DNA from: Sulfitobacter litoralis
GTDB lineage: Bacteria; Pseudomonadota; Alphaproteobacteria; Rhodobacterales; Rhodobacteraceae
DNA: 64,000 nt
Assembly: GCF_900103185.1 (NCBI RefSeq)
Contig: NZ_FNJD01000011.1
Coordinates: 1 to 64,000, forward strand
Direction: 5' to 3'
The notes under the pieces are model-generated. The model ran no database searches. It was given only the letters and a program-made list of their open reading frames with translations, and was not told the origin of the DNA. Below are positions 8,811 to 17,659 of the stretch, piece by piece. The position numbers and the translations under genes are program-made. Every line of letters begins with the position of its first letter. Positions within the stretch are counted from its first letter, which is position 1.

Positions 8811-9755
8811 CTACTCTGACGGGATGGGCGGGACGGTCTGCGCACGGTGTCCCCTAGGTATGGTCAACACCAGCAGGCACACCACGACCAGTCCTACACC
8901 GATCCACCCCAAGGCGGGCAAGCGTTCGCCCACAATGACCACGGCCAGCACCGCCGCAACCACCGGTTCAATCAGCGTCAGGGTGGTGGCCGTACTGGCC
9001 CGCACCCGTGACAGCCCGTACCCGAAACAGATGTAGCCCAGAAACATCGGCACAAACGCCATATAAAGCCCGACCGCCGCATTGCCCCATGAGGCCAGCA
9101 GCGGGCCACCCGTTACGATCAGCACGGGCATGAGAAACATTCCTCCCAGACCAAAGGTCGCGCCCATCACGACAGATGACCGCACGCCACGCAACATCAC
9201 CGACCGCGCCGTCCAGCTATACAGCGCATAGGTAAAGCCCCCCAGCAGGCCAAGCGCCACGCCAAGCGGGACAGATGAACCGCCCACAGCGCTGTGGCTG
9301 CTCCCCTCGGCCAGACAAATCAACACCATCCCCGCAACGCCCGACAGCGCGCCGACGGTCCAGCGCAGGGTCAGCAAGGATCGTTCCATCACATATTCAA
9401 TAAGAGCGGCAAACAAGGGCGCGGTGCCGATGGTGACGACGGTGCCGATGGTCACCCCCGCCAGCCGCATCGCGCTGTAAAAGGCCAGCGGATAAATCAT
9501 GACGGCCAAGGCCCCCAGCACAAGAAGCCCGCGGTGCTGCCAAAGTGCGGCGCGGGCCCGCGCAATGCCGCGCAATGCCAGCAAAGCCTGTCCGAGACCG
9601 CCAATCCCCATAGCAGCAGCCCCGATGGCAGCCGCGCTGACATCGGGGGCGAAAGTCGCGGCCGTGCCTGTCGTGCCCCAAACGGTACCCGCGAACAGTA
9701 CCCCCGCGATGCCACGCGCATTACTTTGACCGCCTGCATTGGCCGCGTTTGTCAT
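8811..9755 (-). CDS. DMT-superfamily (EamA) transporter
   Basis: A 314-residue membrane protein with ten predicted helices arranged as two EamA repeats: residues about 15-130 with GTVWGTTGTAA and the second repeat from LGVALGLLGGFTYALY. The end ERLPALGWIGVGLVV is typical of EamA exporters of amino acids and metabolites. The start is uncertain: 9755 gives a sensible N-terminus, while 9797 would add 14 polar residues. It is not in an obvious operon and the substrate is unknown. Confidence 0.85.
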   Translation of the reverse strand: MTNAANAGGQSNARGIAGVLFAGTVWGTTGTAATFAPDVSAAAIGAAAMGIGGLGQALLALRGIARARAALWQHRGLLVLGALAVMIYPLAFYSAMRLAGVTIGTVVTIGTAPLFAALIEYVMERSLLTLRWTVGALSGVAGMVLICLAEGSSHSAVGGSSVPLGVALGLLGGFTYALYSWTARSVMLRGVRSSVVMGATFGLGGMFLMPVLIVTGGPLLASWGNAAVGLYMAFVPMFLGYICFGYGLSRVRASTATTLTLIEPVVAAVLAVVIVGERLPALGWIGVGLVVVCLLVLTIPRGHRAQTVPPIPSE

Positions 9756-9820
9756 AGGGTCACACCTACCGTCTTTCAGCCCGCCACGCCCGCGCAATGA
9801 AGGCCGCCGGAGTCATAGCG

Positions 9821-10861
9821 TTATTCAGAGTGCAACCGCGACACGATGCTGCTGGCTGTGACCGTGCCGATCGTCTCTCCGTCTTCGACCACGGGGATCG
9901 CCTGTCCATCGTCGCCAATCTTGCCAATCAGTTCCGACACCGGCGTTTCCGCGGCAACGGCCCCGTCCGAGCTGGCGGCCGGTGGCCCCATCACATCGCG
10001 TGCCGTCAGCACGCCAAGCGGATTCATATTGGCCACAAACTCCGCGACATATTCTGACGCGGGGTTCGAGAAAATCTCGCGCGGGGTGCCGCATTGCACG
10101 ATGCGCCCACCTTCCATGATGGCGATGCGCCCGCCGAGCTTGAAGGCTTCGTCCAGATCGTGGCTGACGAAGATGATCGTGCGTTTAAGCTCGCGTTGCA
10201 GATCAAGCAGCTCGTCCTGCAAGCGGGTACGGATCAACGGATCAAGGGCAGAGAAAGGCTCGTCCATCAGCAGGATCGGGGCTTCGGTGGCAAAGGCGCG
10301 GGCCAGCCCCACACGTTGCTGCATGCCGCCCGACAGCTCGCTGACCTTGCGGTCGGCCCAATCGGCCAGACCGACCAGCTTCAGTTGCGCCTCTGCCCGT
10401 TCAAGACGTTCGCGTTTGGGGACATCCGCCAGTTCCAGCCCAAGCGCCACGTTGTCACGCACGGTGCGCCACGGCAACAATCCGAACTGCTGGAAAACCA
10501 TTGACACACATTCACGGCGCACACGGCGCAGATCAGCGGCAGAGCTTGCGGTGACATCACAGCTCCAGTCGCCATCATGCACCCGCACCGATCCGCGCAC
10601 CAGCGGGTTCAGCCCGTTGACTGCACGCAGCAAGGTGGACTTGCCCGAGCCGGACAAGCCCATCAGAACAAGGATCTCGCCCTGTTTGACGTCAAGCGTG
10701 CAGTTATGCACCCCAAGGATCTGGCCGGTTTCGACCTCGATCTCGGCGCGGTCTTTGCCTGCATCCATCAAGGGCAGCGCCTTGGCCGGCTTCGTGCCGA
10801 ACACGATGGATACGTTGTCGAATTCAACGGCGTTTGCGGGGTTGTTCATTTGATCGCTCAT
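9821..10861 (-). CDS. choV: Choline ABC transporter ATP-binding protein
   Basis: A 346-residue ProV/OpuAA-type ATPase: Walker A GLSGSGKST, signature LSGGMQQR, Walker B ILLMDEPFSALD and switch VSHDLDEAF. It is followed by a C-terminal regulatory tail (residues about 270-346) ending in a CBS-like segment AIPVVEDGETIGTVTASS. An insertion around residues 25-45 (LMDAGKDRAEIEVETGQILG) is typical of the choline (ChoV) subgroup. It overlaps choW by ATGA. With choW and choX it forms a high-affinity quaternary-amine importer, and choline is the best guess. Confidence 0.9.
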   Translation of the reverse strand: MSDQMNNPANAVEFDNVSIVFGTKPAKALPLMDAGKDRAEIEVETGQILGVHNCTLDVKQGEILVLMGLSGSGKSTLLRAVNGLNPLVRGSVRVHDGDWSCDVTASSAADLRRVRRECVSMVFQQFGLLPWRTVRDNVALGLELADVPKRERLERAEAQLKLVGLADWADRKVSELSGGMQQRVGLARAFATEAPILLMDEPFSALDPLIRTRLQDELLDLQRELKRTIIFVSHDLDEAFKLGGRIAIMEGGRIVQCGTPREIFSNPASEYVAEFVANMNPLGVLTARDVMGPPAASSDGAVAAETPVSELIGKIGDDGQAIPVVEDGETIGTVTASSIVSRLHSE

Positions 10862-11691
10862 TTACGTGTCACCCGTAGCATCCGGTCCAGCATGATGGCG
10901 ACCACCACAATGATCAGCCCCGATTCAAAGCCAAGCCCCGTGTTCACCTGATTAAGCGCCCGCACCACCGGCACGCCCAGACCATCGGCCCCCACGAGGG
11001 CGGCGATCACCACCATCGACAGCGACAGCATGATAGTCTGGTTCAGACCGGTCATAATCTGTGGCAACGCATAGGGCAGCTCGATCTTCCACAGGGTCTG
11101 GCTGGGCTTCGCGCCAAAGGCCTGCGCGGCCTCGAGCAGCGCCTTGGGGGTCGATGCGATACCAAGCTGCGTCAGCCTGATCGGTGCCGGCAGCACAAAG
11201 ATCACCGTCGCGATCAGCCCCGGCACCATGCCGATGCCGAAAAAGACAATCGCGGGAATGAGATAGACGAAGGTGGGCAGCGTCTGCATCAGATCGAGCA
11301 CCGGTGCCATATAGCGATACATCCGCGGGCGGTGCGCCGCGGCGATGCCGATGGGGACGCCGACGCCCATACACACCACACAGGCCGACAGCACCAGCGT
11401 CAGGCTTTCGGTCGTTTCCTCCCAATAGTCCTGATTGAGGATGAACAAAAACCCCACCACGATCAGCAACGGGGTTTTCCAGTTGCGCTGGATCGCCCAT
11501 GTCAGCGCGCCGAAGACGGCGATGATGATCAGCGGATGCGGCGTTTGCAGCACCCAAAGGATTGCGTCAATCAACCACTCCATCGCGACGGCCAGCCCGT
11601 CGAACAGCCACCCGGCGTTGATCAGCAACCAATCAAAAATCGCCTCTGCGGCGTCATCAATCGGGATCTTATTGTCGGTGAGCCAGTTCAT
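10858..11691 (-). CDS. choW: Choline ABC transporter permease
   Basis: A 277-residue ProW-type inner-membrane permease. After an N-terminal amphipathic stretch there are about six to seven helices. The binding-protein-dependent transport motif appears as EAAQAFGAKPSQTLWKIELP, followed by GLNQTIMLSLSMVVIAALVGADGLG, which is diagnostic of glycine-betaine/choline permeases. It lies between choX (separated by a hairpin) and choV (four-base overlap). Confidence 0.92.
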   Translation of the reverse strand: MNWLTDNKIPIDDAAEAIFDWLLINAGWLFDGLAVAMEWLIDAILWVLQTPHPLIIIAVFGALTWAIQRNWKTPLLIVVGFLFILNQDYWEETTESLTLVLSACVVCMGVGVPIGIAAAHRPRMYRYMAPVLDLMQTLPTFVYLIPAIVFFGIGMVPGLIATVIFVLPAPIRLTQLGIASTPKALLEAAQAFGAKPSQTLWKIELPYALPQIMTGLNQTIMLSLSMVVIAALVGADGLGVPVVRALNQVNTGLGFESGLIIVVVAIMLDRMLRVTRK

Positions 11692-11729
11692 GGGAACCTC
11701 CGGAGGACTGTTATCGTGCGATCATAGCA

Positions 11730-11759
11730 AAAAGGGCCCGCCCAGTGGCAGGCCCTTTT
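11730..11759 (-). terminator. Hairpin between choX and choW (attenuator-like)
   Basis: On the minus strand AAAAGGGCC and GGCCCTTTT pair across a 12-base loop and are followed by a run of Ts. Located directly after choX, it probably stops most transcripts, so the binding protein is made in excess over the membrane components. Confidence 0.75.
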
Positions 11760-11777
11760 CACATTTTGTTGGATCAA

Positions 11778-12701
11778 TTACTCGACGATGGTCTTAGCGG
11801 CGGCCATCGCGTCGCCACCGTCACGTGTTGTAACGCCGTCCAGCCATGTGTTCAGCACGTCAGGGTTGGCCTTGATCCAGGCCGTTGCAGCATCACGTGG
11901 CTCTTCGCCATCATCCAGAATGGCACCCATGATTTCGTTCTCCATGGCGAGCGTGAATTCCAGATTATTCAGCAGCTTGCCGACGTTCGGGCATTCTTCG
12001 ACGAAACCGGCGCGGGTATTTGTGGCAACTGTCGCACCACCCAGATCGGGCCCAAAGAAGTCGTCGCCGCCTTCAAGATAGGTCAGGTCAAAGTTCGCGT
12101 TCATCGGGTGCGGTTCCCAGCCAAGAAAGACGATCGGCTCGCCCTTGGCGGACAGGCGTTTCACCTGCGCTAGCATCCCCTGCTCGGAGGATTCCTTGAC
12201 CTCGAATTCGGCCAGATCAAAAGCGTTGTCGTCAATCATCGACTGGATCAGACGGTTGCCGTCGTTGCCCGGCTCAATGCCATAAATCTGGCCGTCCAGC
12301 GCGTCTGCATTGGCTGCGATATCGGCAAAGGTCTTGATCCCCAGATCGGCGGCGGCTTTGTTCACCGCCAGCGTGTATTTCGCGCCGGTCAGGTTGGTGC
12401 GCACGGTGTCAACCGTACCGTCTTCGCGATAAGGCGCGATGTCGGCTTCCATTGTCGGCATCCAATTGCCAAGAAACACATCTACATCGCCCGCAGCCAT
12501 CGACGTATACGTCACCGGAACGGAAAGGATTTTTACGTCGGTTTCATACCCCAATGCGTCCAGCACAACGGTGGTCGCAGCGGTTGTTGCGGTGATGTCG
12601 GTCCAGCCTACGTCGGAAAAAGTGATTTCGTCACAGCTGGCCGCAGCAAGGCTGCTGGCAAGCGACAAGGTAAGCGCGGTGGTTGCTGCAAGGATTTTCA
12701 T
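11778..12701 (-). CDS. choX: Choline-binding periplasmic protein
   Basis: A 307-residue OpuAC-type binding protein. The start was set at the ATG at 12701, giving a clean signal peptide (MKILAATTALTLSLASSLAA, cleaved before ASCDEITF). The ORF runs open another 41 codons upstream, but those are not signal-like. Segments SDVGWTDITATTAATTVV, LGNWMPTMEADIAPY and FLGWEPHPMNA match the choline/betaine (ChoX/ProX) family, and tryptophans in these motifs form the aromatic cage for the quaternary amine. It is the first gene of choXWV. Confidence 0.92.
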   Translation of the reverse strand: MKILAATTALTLSLASSLAAASCDEITFSDVGWTDITATTAATTVVLDALGYETDVKILSVPVTYTSMAAGDVDVFLGNWMPTMEADIAPYREDGTVDTVRTNLTGAKYTLAVNKAAADLGIKTFADIAANADALDGQIYGIEPGNDGNRLIQSMIDDNAFDLAEFEVKESSEQGMLAQVKRLSAKGEPIVFLGWEPHPMNANFDLTYLEGGDDFFGPDLGGATVATNTRAGFVEECPNVGKLLNNLEFTLAMENEIMGAILDDGEEPRDAATAWIKANPDVLNTWLDGVTTRDGGDAMAAAKTIVE

Positions 12702-12823
12702 GGCAGAGGAACTCCCGTTATGTTTATTGTTGGTCGCGCAATAGAGCGCTATCGCGCCCTTCGATGCAACCCGATTTCTATAGGACCGCGCGGCATGATG
12801 CAGTGCGGACAAGGAGAAAACCA

Positions 12824-12877
12824 ATGATCCGCATGCCCCAATTTCACCGTCCGCTTTACGCAGGTCGCCCCGCGTGA
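12824..12877 (+). CDS. 17-codon leader ORF overlapping dgoK
   Basis: The short frame MIRMPQFHRPLYAGRPA starts at the ATG at 12824 with a strong ribosome site AAGGAG seven bases upstream. Its TGA at 12875-12877 overlaps the GTG start of the kinase gene in a GTGA arrangement. The kinase itself has no separate Shine-Dalgarno sequence, so the small ORF may deliver ribosomes by translational coupling. Whether the peptide has a function is unknown. Confidence 0.5.
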   Translation: MIRMPQFHRPLYAGRPA

Positions 12878-13761
12878 GCGGCGCAAGCCCTGCGTGGATC
12901 GGCGTCGATGTCTCAGACGGACATGTGCATTTGTGGGTGCATGATCCCCGTGGTGACGTGCTGGCACAGGCCGACGGGCCAGTTGCCGATTTGCCCGCCG
13001 AGGCGGGGTTTGTTGCCGCACTGACCGACCTGCTGTCGCCCTATTTGTCAGATCACCAGCGCTTGCCGGTGATTGTGGCTGGGCTGCCTGCCCTGCCCGC
13101 ACACAGTCTGAGGCCGGTGCCAGCGCTGCCCGTTGACGGGGTTTTGGGTCTGGATGCCGACGACCCACGCTTGGATTTACGCGCAGTGCCGGGGCTGAAA
13201 CAGGCCACTCCGCCGCAGATGATGCAAGGCCCCGAAACTGCGATCGCGGGCTACCTGCAAGCACTGCCAGAGTTTGACGGCGTAATCTGTACTCTTGATG
13301 CACAGTCTACATGGAGCCACATCAGCGCCCGCGAGGTGGTCAGCTTTCAAACATTCATGACACCGGCGATGGCACTCCAGCTCGGCGGTGCCGCCCCCCT
13401 GTCGCAGGCCGTTGCCGGCGGGACGCTGATTGAAGAGACGTTTGACACGGCCGTGAATGACATCATGGCCCGCCCTCAAAGTTTTGGCACCGCCCTTGCC
13501 GAGACTTCTGCGCAAGCCGCCCTTGAGGGGGCCAGTCCCGATACAGGCTGGTCGCGGCTGATGGGGGCTCTTATCGGGCTCGAGCTTGCCGGATCGCGCC
13601 CCTACTGGCTGGGCCGCGAAGTCGTGATCCTATCGGATAGCCCGCTTTCGGCACTCTATACACGCGCGCTCAAAGCGCAGGGTGTCTTGGCACAAGATGT
13701 CTCGCGCAGGGAGCAACTGCGCGCAGGGCTTCAGGTCTGTGCAGAGGCAAGCGTCAACTGA
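12874..13761 (+). CDS. dgoK: 2-dehydro-3-deoxygalactonokinase family protein
   Basis: A 295-residue sugar kinase of the DGOK family, which phosphorylates 2-keto-3-deoxy-galactonate in the De Ley-Doudoroff galactose pathway. It starts with IGVDVSDGHVHLWVHD (phosphate 1 motif equivalent) and contains the family-specific MMQGPETAIAGYLQ segment and GTLIEETF. No DgoA aldolase, dehydratase or transporter gene is adjacent, so the physiological sugar cannot be fixed from context. The GTG start at 12874 overlaps a leader ORF. Confidence 0.8.
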   Translation: MSGASPAWIGVDVSDGHVHLWVHDPRGDVLAQADGPVADLPAEAGFVAALTDLLSPYLSDHQRLPVIVAGLPALPAHSLRPVPALPVDGVLGLDADDPRLDLRAVPGLKQATPPQMMQGPETAIAGYLQALPEFDGVICTLDAQSTWSHISAREVVSFQTFMTPAMALQLGGAAPLSQAVAGGTLIEETFDTAVNDIMARPQSFGTALAETSAQAALEGASPDTGWSRLMGALIGLELAGSRPYWLGREVVILSDSPLSALYTRALKAQGVLAQDVSRREQLRAGLQVCAEASVN

Positions 13762-13787
13762 CGAGACGGGCACACCTAAGGGGAAGC

Positions 13788-13806
13788 CCCCGGCCTTAGG
13801 CCGGGG
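13788..13806. terminator. Bidirectional hairpin between dgoK and dppF
   Basis: CCCCGGCC (13788-13795) and GGCCGGGG (13799-13806) form an eight-base GC stem with the dppF stop codon in the loop. There is no T-run, but its place between two convergent genes fits a transcription end. Confidence 0.5.
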
Positions 13807-14767
13807 TGCCACCGTTCTCGGGAAAGAAGCAGGCCGCCGCATGGTGGCCTTGGGTCAGTTCGGGCCGTTCAGAACGGCATTTATCCTGCACCTTCCAACA
13901 CCGTGGCGCAAAGGGGCACCCGTCGGGAATGGCCAAGGGCGATGGCAGTTCTCCCTCCAGCTTGATCCGTTCTTTCGCGGCACGGGGGTCTGCTTGCGGC
14001 GTCGCCGACAGCAGCGCTTTGGCATAAGGATGAAACGGCGTGCCGAACACATCCTCGCGGCTACCGCGTTCGACGGCACGGCCCAGATACATCACGATCA
14101 CCTCGTCGGCGACGTGACGTACAACGCTAAGGTCATGCGAGATGAACAGATAGGCCAGTTGCAGACGTTCCTGCAGATCGACCAGCAGGTTCAACACCGA
14201 GCTCTGGATCGACAGGTCCAGCGCGGACACAGGCTCGTCCAGCACCAGCACTTTGGGGTCCAGCATCAACGCCCGCGCAATCGCGATCCGCTGGCGTTGC
14301 CCGCCGGAGAACATATGCGGATAGCGGTCAAAATGCTCAGGCCGCAAACCCACCAACCCCAGCATCTCGCGCGCCTTGGCAGTACGCTCCTTGCTGCTCA
14401 TGTCGGGGCGGTTGATCTTGAGAGGTTCTTCGAGGATCGCGCCGATCCGCTGGCGCGGGTTGAGCGAGCCATAGGGGTCTTGGAACACGATCTGCACCGA
14501 TTTACGCAGCGATGCCCAGTCTTCGCGGACCACGGGTTTGCCATCCAGTGTCAGCGATCCGGCGGTCGGGTCCTCGATCATCGTGACCATCCGCGCGAGC
14601 GTCGATTTCCCGCAGCCGCTTTCGCCTACGACGGCCAGCGTCTTGCCGGGATACAGCGCGAAATCGAGCCCGCCGACGGCCTTGAGCGTGCGCGGCTTGC
14701 GAAACAGCCCGCCGCCGACTTCGTAGTGACGCTCTAGCGCCGTTGCAGTCATCACAGGTGCGGTCAT
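13796..14767 (-). CDS. dppF: Dipeptide/oligopeptide ABC transporter ATPase (DppF/OppF type)
   Basis: A 323-residue ATPase with Walker A GESGCGKST, the typical VFQDPYGSLNPRQRIG Q-loop region, signature FSGGQRQR, Walker B VLVLDEPVSALD, and the C-terminal oligopeptide-transporter extension with cysteines (CPFAPRCWKVQDKC) common to this family, often an Fe-S or metal site. The start at 14767 overlaps the dppD stop (ATGA). It is the last gene of the six-gene transport and peptidase operon. Confidence 0.93.
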   Translation of the reverse strand: MTAPVMTATALERHYEVGGGLFRKPRTLKAVGGLDFALYPGKTLAVVGESGCGKSTLARMVTMIEDPTAGSLTLDGKPVVREDWASLRKSVQIVFQDPYGSLNPRQRIGAILEEPLKINRPDMSSKERTAKAREMLGLVGLRPEHFDRYPHMFSGGQRQRIAIARALMLDPKVLVLDEPVSALDLSIQSSVLNLLVDLQERLQLAYLFISHDLSVVRHVADEVIVMYLGRAVERGSREDVFGTPFHPYAKALLSATPQADPRAAKERIKLEGELPSPLAIPDGCPFAPRCWKVQDKCRSERPELTQGHHAAACFFPENGGTPA

Positions 14768-15741
14768 GATGCGACCCTTTCGTCTGTGTTCAAGGGGTAA
14801 AAACAACGCGCATAGCCCAGATCAGGGCCCAAGGCGGGCGGCGCTTCGGACTTGCATTTGGCGTTGGCGAATTTGCAGCGTGGCGAAAACAGGCATCCTG
14901 CGGGGCGGTCGAATTGCCCCGGCACCACGCCCGGAATGGTCGGCAGCCGCTTTTCTGTCGCCCGCTCTGGCAGCGCGTCCAGCAGCGCCGAGGTATAGGG
15001 GTGGTGCGGCGCGTCAAATAGCGGGATCACCGGCTGCTCTTCGATCTTTTGGCCCGCATATTGCACGCTGACCCGTTCGGCGGTTTCCGCAACCACGCCC
15101 ATGTCGTGCGTGATCAAGACCAACCCCATGCCGGTTTCCTCGCGCAGGGATGCCAGCAGGTCAAGGATCTGCGCCTGAATGGTCACATCCAGCGCCGTGG
15201 TGGGTTCATCAGCAATCAGCAGCTTGGGCTTGCAGGCAATCGCCATGGCGATCATCACACGCTGGTTCATCCCGCCCGACATCTGGTGCGGGAAGGCGGA
15301 CAGCCGCTTTTCGGGATCGGGGATGCCGACCTGTTCAAAGAGCTCAATCGCGCGTTTCTGACGTTCGCGGCGGCCCATGCCAAGATGCACCCGTAGGGCC
15401 TCGCGGATTTGCCAGCCGACGGTAAAACACGGGTTCAGGGATGACATCGGTTCCTGAAAGATCATCGCCAGATCATTGCCGACGATCTTGCGGCGCGCTT
15501 TGGCATCCATCGTCAGCAGGTTGTGCCCGTCAAAGGTCAGCTCGTCCGCGGTGACGGTAGCCGTCCAGGGCAGCAGCCCCATCAGCGCCAGCATCGACAC
15601 GGATTTACCCGACCCGCTTTCCCCCACAATCGCGAGGATTTCGCTTTCGTTCACGTCTTGGTCGACCCCGTCCACCGCCCGGAACTTGCCCGAGGCCGTG
15701 GCGAAATCAACGCTTAGGTTTCTAATACGCAAAAGTGTCAT
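14764..15741 (-). CDS. dppD: Dipeptide/oligopeptide ABC transporter ATPase (DppD/OppD type)
   Basis: A 325-residue ATPase: Walker [10 protein letters not shown], the [17 protein letters not shown] segment, signature MSGGMNQR, Walker [13 protein letters not shown], and the C-terminal cysteine motif [14 protein letters not shown]. It pairs with DppF as heterodimeric motor. It lies three bases after dppC and overlaps dppF. Confidence 0.93.
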   Translation of the reverse strand: MTLLRIRNLSVDFATASGKFRAVDGVDQDVNESEILAIVGESGSGKSVSMLALMGLLPWTATVTADELTFDGHNLLTMDAKARRKIVGNDLAMIFQEPMSSLNPCFTVGWQIREALRVHLGMGRRERQKRAIELFEQVGIPDPEKRLSAFPHQMSGGMNQRVMIAMAIACKPKLLIADEPTTALDVTIQAQILDLLASLREETGMGLVLITHDMGVVAETAERVSVQYAGQKIEEQPVIPLFDAPHHPYTSALLDALPERATEKRLPTIPGVVPGQFDRPAGCLFSPRCKFANAKCKSEAPPALGPDLGYARCFYPLNTDERVAS

Positions 15742-15744
15742 GGC

Positions 15745-16650
15745 TCAGCTCCGTTTCAGTTTCGGATCAAGCGCGTCGCGCAGGCCGTCACCCATGAGGT
15801 TGATCGCCAGCACGGTCACAAGGATCGCCACGCCGGGGAAGGTCACGACCCACCACGCGCGCAAAATGAACTCGCGTGCTTCGGCCAGCATGGTGCCCCA
15901 TTCAGGTGTGGGCGGCTGCGCCCCCATCCCCAGAAAGCCCAAAGCCGCCGCATCAAGGATCGCGGTCGAGAATGACAGCGCGGCCTGCACGATGATCGGC
16001 GCAAGGCAGTTGGGCAGCACGGTGACAAACATCAGCCGGAATATCCCCGCCCCTGCCACACGCGCCGAGGTCACGTAATCCTTTTGCCGTTCTGACATGA
16101 CGCTGGCACGGGTCAGGCGCACATAGTGCGGCTGCAATACAATCGCGATGGCGATCATCGCGTTGGTCAGCGATGGCCCAAGAATCGCCACCAGCACCAG
16201 CGCCAGCAGCAACGACGGGAATGCCAAAACGATATCCATCACGCGCATGATGATGCTATCGACCCATTTGGGTGCAAAGCCCGCGATTAGGCCGATGATG
16301 ATCCCGCCGCTCGCCGCGATTGAAACAACGACGACCCCCACAAAGAAAGAATAGCGCGCGCCCACGATCAGACGCGACAGCATATCGCGTCCCAGCGGGT
16401 CGGTGCCCAGAATATGGGTCCAGCTGCCGCCCTCTTGCCACGCGGGTGGCTGTAGGGTGGCGGCGCGGAATTGCTCGGTTGCGTCATGCGGCGCGACCCA
16501 AGGGCCGAACAGCGCCAGAAAGGCGAAGACCGCAAAGATATACAGCCCGATGACAGCGCCGCGGTTTTCGCGGAAGTAGAACCAGAATTCGCGCAAGCGG
16601 CCCGGACGTTCCTGAACCATTGCGGCCTCGGCAGAGAGTGCGTCGTCCAT
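15745..16650 (-). CDS. dppC: Dipeptide ABC transporter permease (DppC type)
   Basis: A 301-residue inner-membrane protein with an N-terminal OppC_N helix (NRGAVIGLYIFAVFAFLALF), about six helices in all, and the family marker LGTDPLGRDMLSRLIVGAR. The coupling motif is near ARVAGAGIFRLMFVTVLPN. It partners with DppB, whose ATG-stop boundary is one base away. Confidence 0.94.
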   Translation of the reverse strand: MDDALSAEAAMVQERPGRLREFWFYFRENRGAVIGLYIFAVFAFLALFGPWVAPHDATEQFRAATLQPPAWQEGGSWTHILGTDPLGRDMLSRLIVGARYSFFVGVVVVSIAASGGIIIGLIAGFAPKWVDSIIMRVMDIVLAFPSLLLALVLVAILGPSLTNAMIAIAIVLQPHYVRLTRASVMSERQKDYVTSARVAGAGIFRLMFVTVLPNCLAPIIVQAALSFSTAILDAAALGFLGMGAQPPTPEWGTMLAEAREFILRAWWVVTFPGVAILVTVLAINLMGDGLRDALDPKLKRS

Positions 16651-16651
16651 A

Positions 16652-17659
16652 TTATCGCTTTCTGATTTTGGGGTTGATGACGCCGTACAGCATGTCGACG
16701 GTCAGGTTCACGACCATCACCATCACAGCAATCAGCAGCAGCCCGCCCTGAACCACGGGGTAATCGCGGCGGAAAATACTATCGACCATCCACTTGCCGA
16801 TGCCCGGCCAGCTAAAGATCGTTTCGGTCAGGATCGCGCCGGCCAGCAGCGTGCCCACCGACAGACCAATCACGGTGATCACGGGGATCAGCGCATTACG
16901 CAGCGCGTGGATGCCGTTGATCCGTCCCGGCGACATGCCTTTGGCGCGCGCGGTGCGGATGTAATCCTCGCCCAGAACTTCCAGCATGGCCGACCGCGTC
17001 TGGCGCGCGATCACGGCCAGCGGGATCGTCCCTAGCACAATCGTCGGCAAGATCAGATGCCGCACCGCCGAAATAAACGCGCCCTTCTGGCCTGACGCCA
17101 GACTGTCGATCAGCATAAAGCCGGTGGGGTTGGGGAAATAGTACAGCAGATCGATCCGCCCCGACACAGGCGTCCATTGCAGGTTGCCCGAAAAGACAAT
17201 GATCAGCAGCAACGCCCACCAGAAGATCGGCATCGAATAGCCCACCAGTGCCGTGGACATCAGCGCCCGGTCAAAAAACTTGCCTCGGTTCACCGCCGCA
17301 ATCACCCCCGCCGGAAGGCCAAGCGCGATGGCAAAGATCATCGCACAGACCGACAGCTCAAGCGTCGCGGGGAACAGCGTAAAGAATTCGTCGAACACCG
17401 GGCGCTTGGTGACAAAGCTATTGCCCAGATCGCCCTGAAGCACGCCGGTCAGATAGTCCCAGAATTGCACATAGATCGGCTGGTCATAGCCGAATTGTTT
17501 GGCCAGTTGGGCATAGCGTTCATCAGAGATTCCGCGCTCGCCCGCCATCACTTGGATGGGGTCACCCGGCAGCGCGCGGATGAACCCGAAGGAGATCAGC
17601 GTCACCCCGATGAAGGTCGGGATGAACGTCAGCAGTCGTCCCAGAACATAGTTCAGCAT
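16652..17659 (-). CDS. dppB: Dipeptide ABC transporter permease (DppB type)
   Basis: A 335-residue permease starting LNYVLGRLLTFIPTFIGVTL, with the DppB marker PGDPIQVM and the coupling region TARAKGMSPGRINGIHALRNA. Six helices are predicted. Its ATG lies inside the 3' end of the preceding M24 peptidase gene (seven-base overlap), so peptidase and permease are co-translated. Confidence 0.94.
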   Translation of the reverse strand: MLNYVLGRLLTFIPTFIGVTLISFGFIRALPGDPIQVMAGERGISDERYAQLAKQFGYDQPIYVQFWDYLTGVLQGDLGNSFVTKRPVFDEFFTLFPATLELSVCAMIFAIALGLPAGVIAAVNRGKFFDRALMSTALVGYSMPIFWWALLLIIVFSGNLQWTPVSGRIDLLYYFPNPTGFMLIDSLASGQKGAFISAVRHLILPTIVLGTIPLAVIARQTRSAMLEVLGEDYIRTARAKGMSPGRINGIHALRNALIPVITVIGLSVGTLLAGAILTETIFSWPGIGKWMVDSIFRRDYPVVQGGLLLIAVMVMVVNLTVDMLYGVINPKIRKR

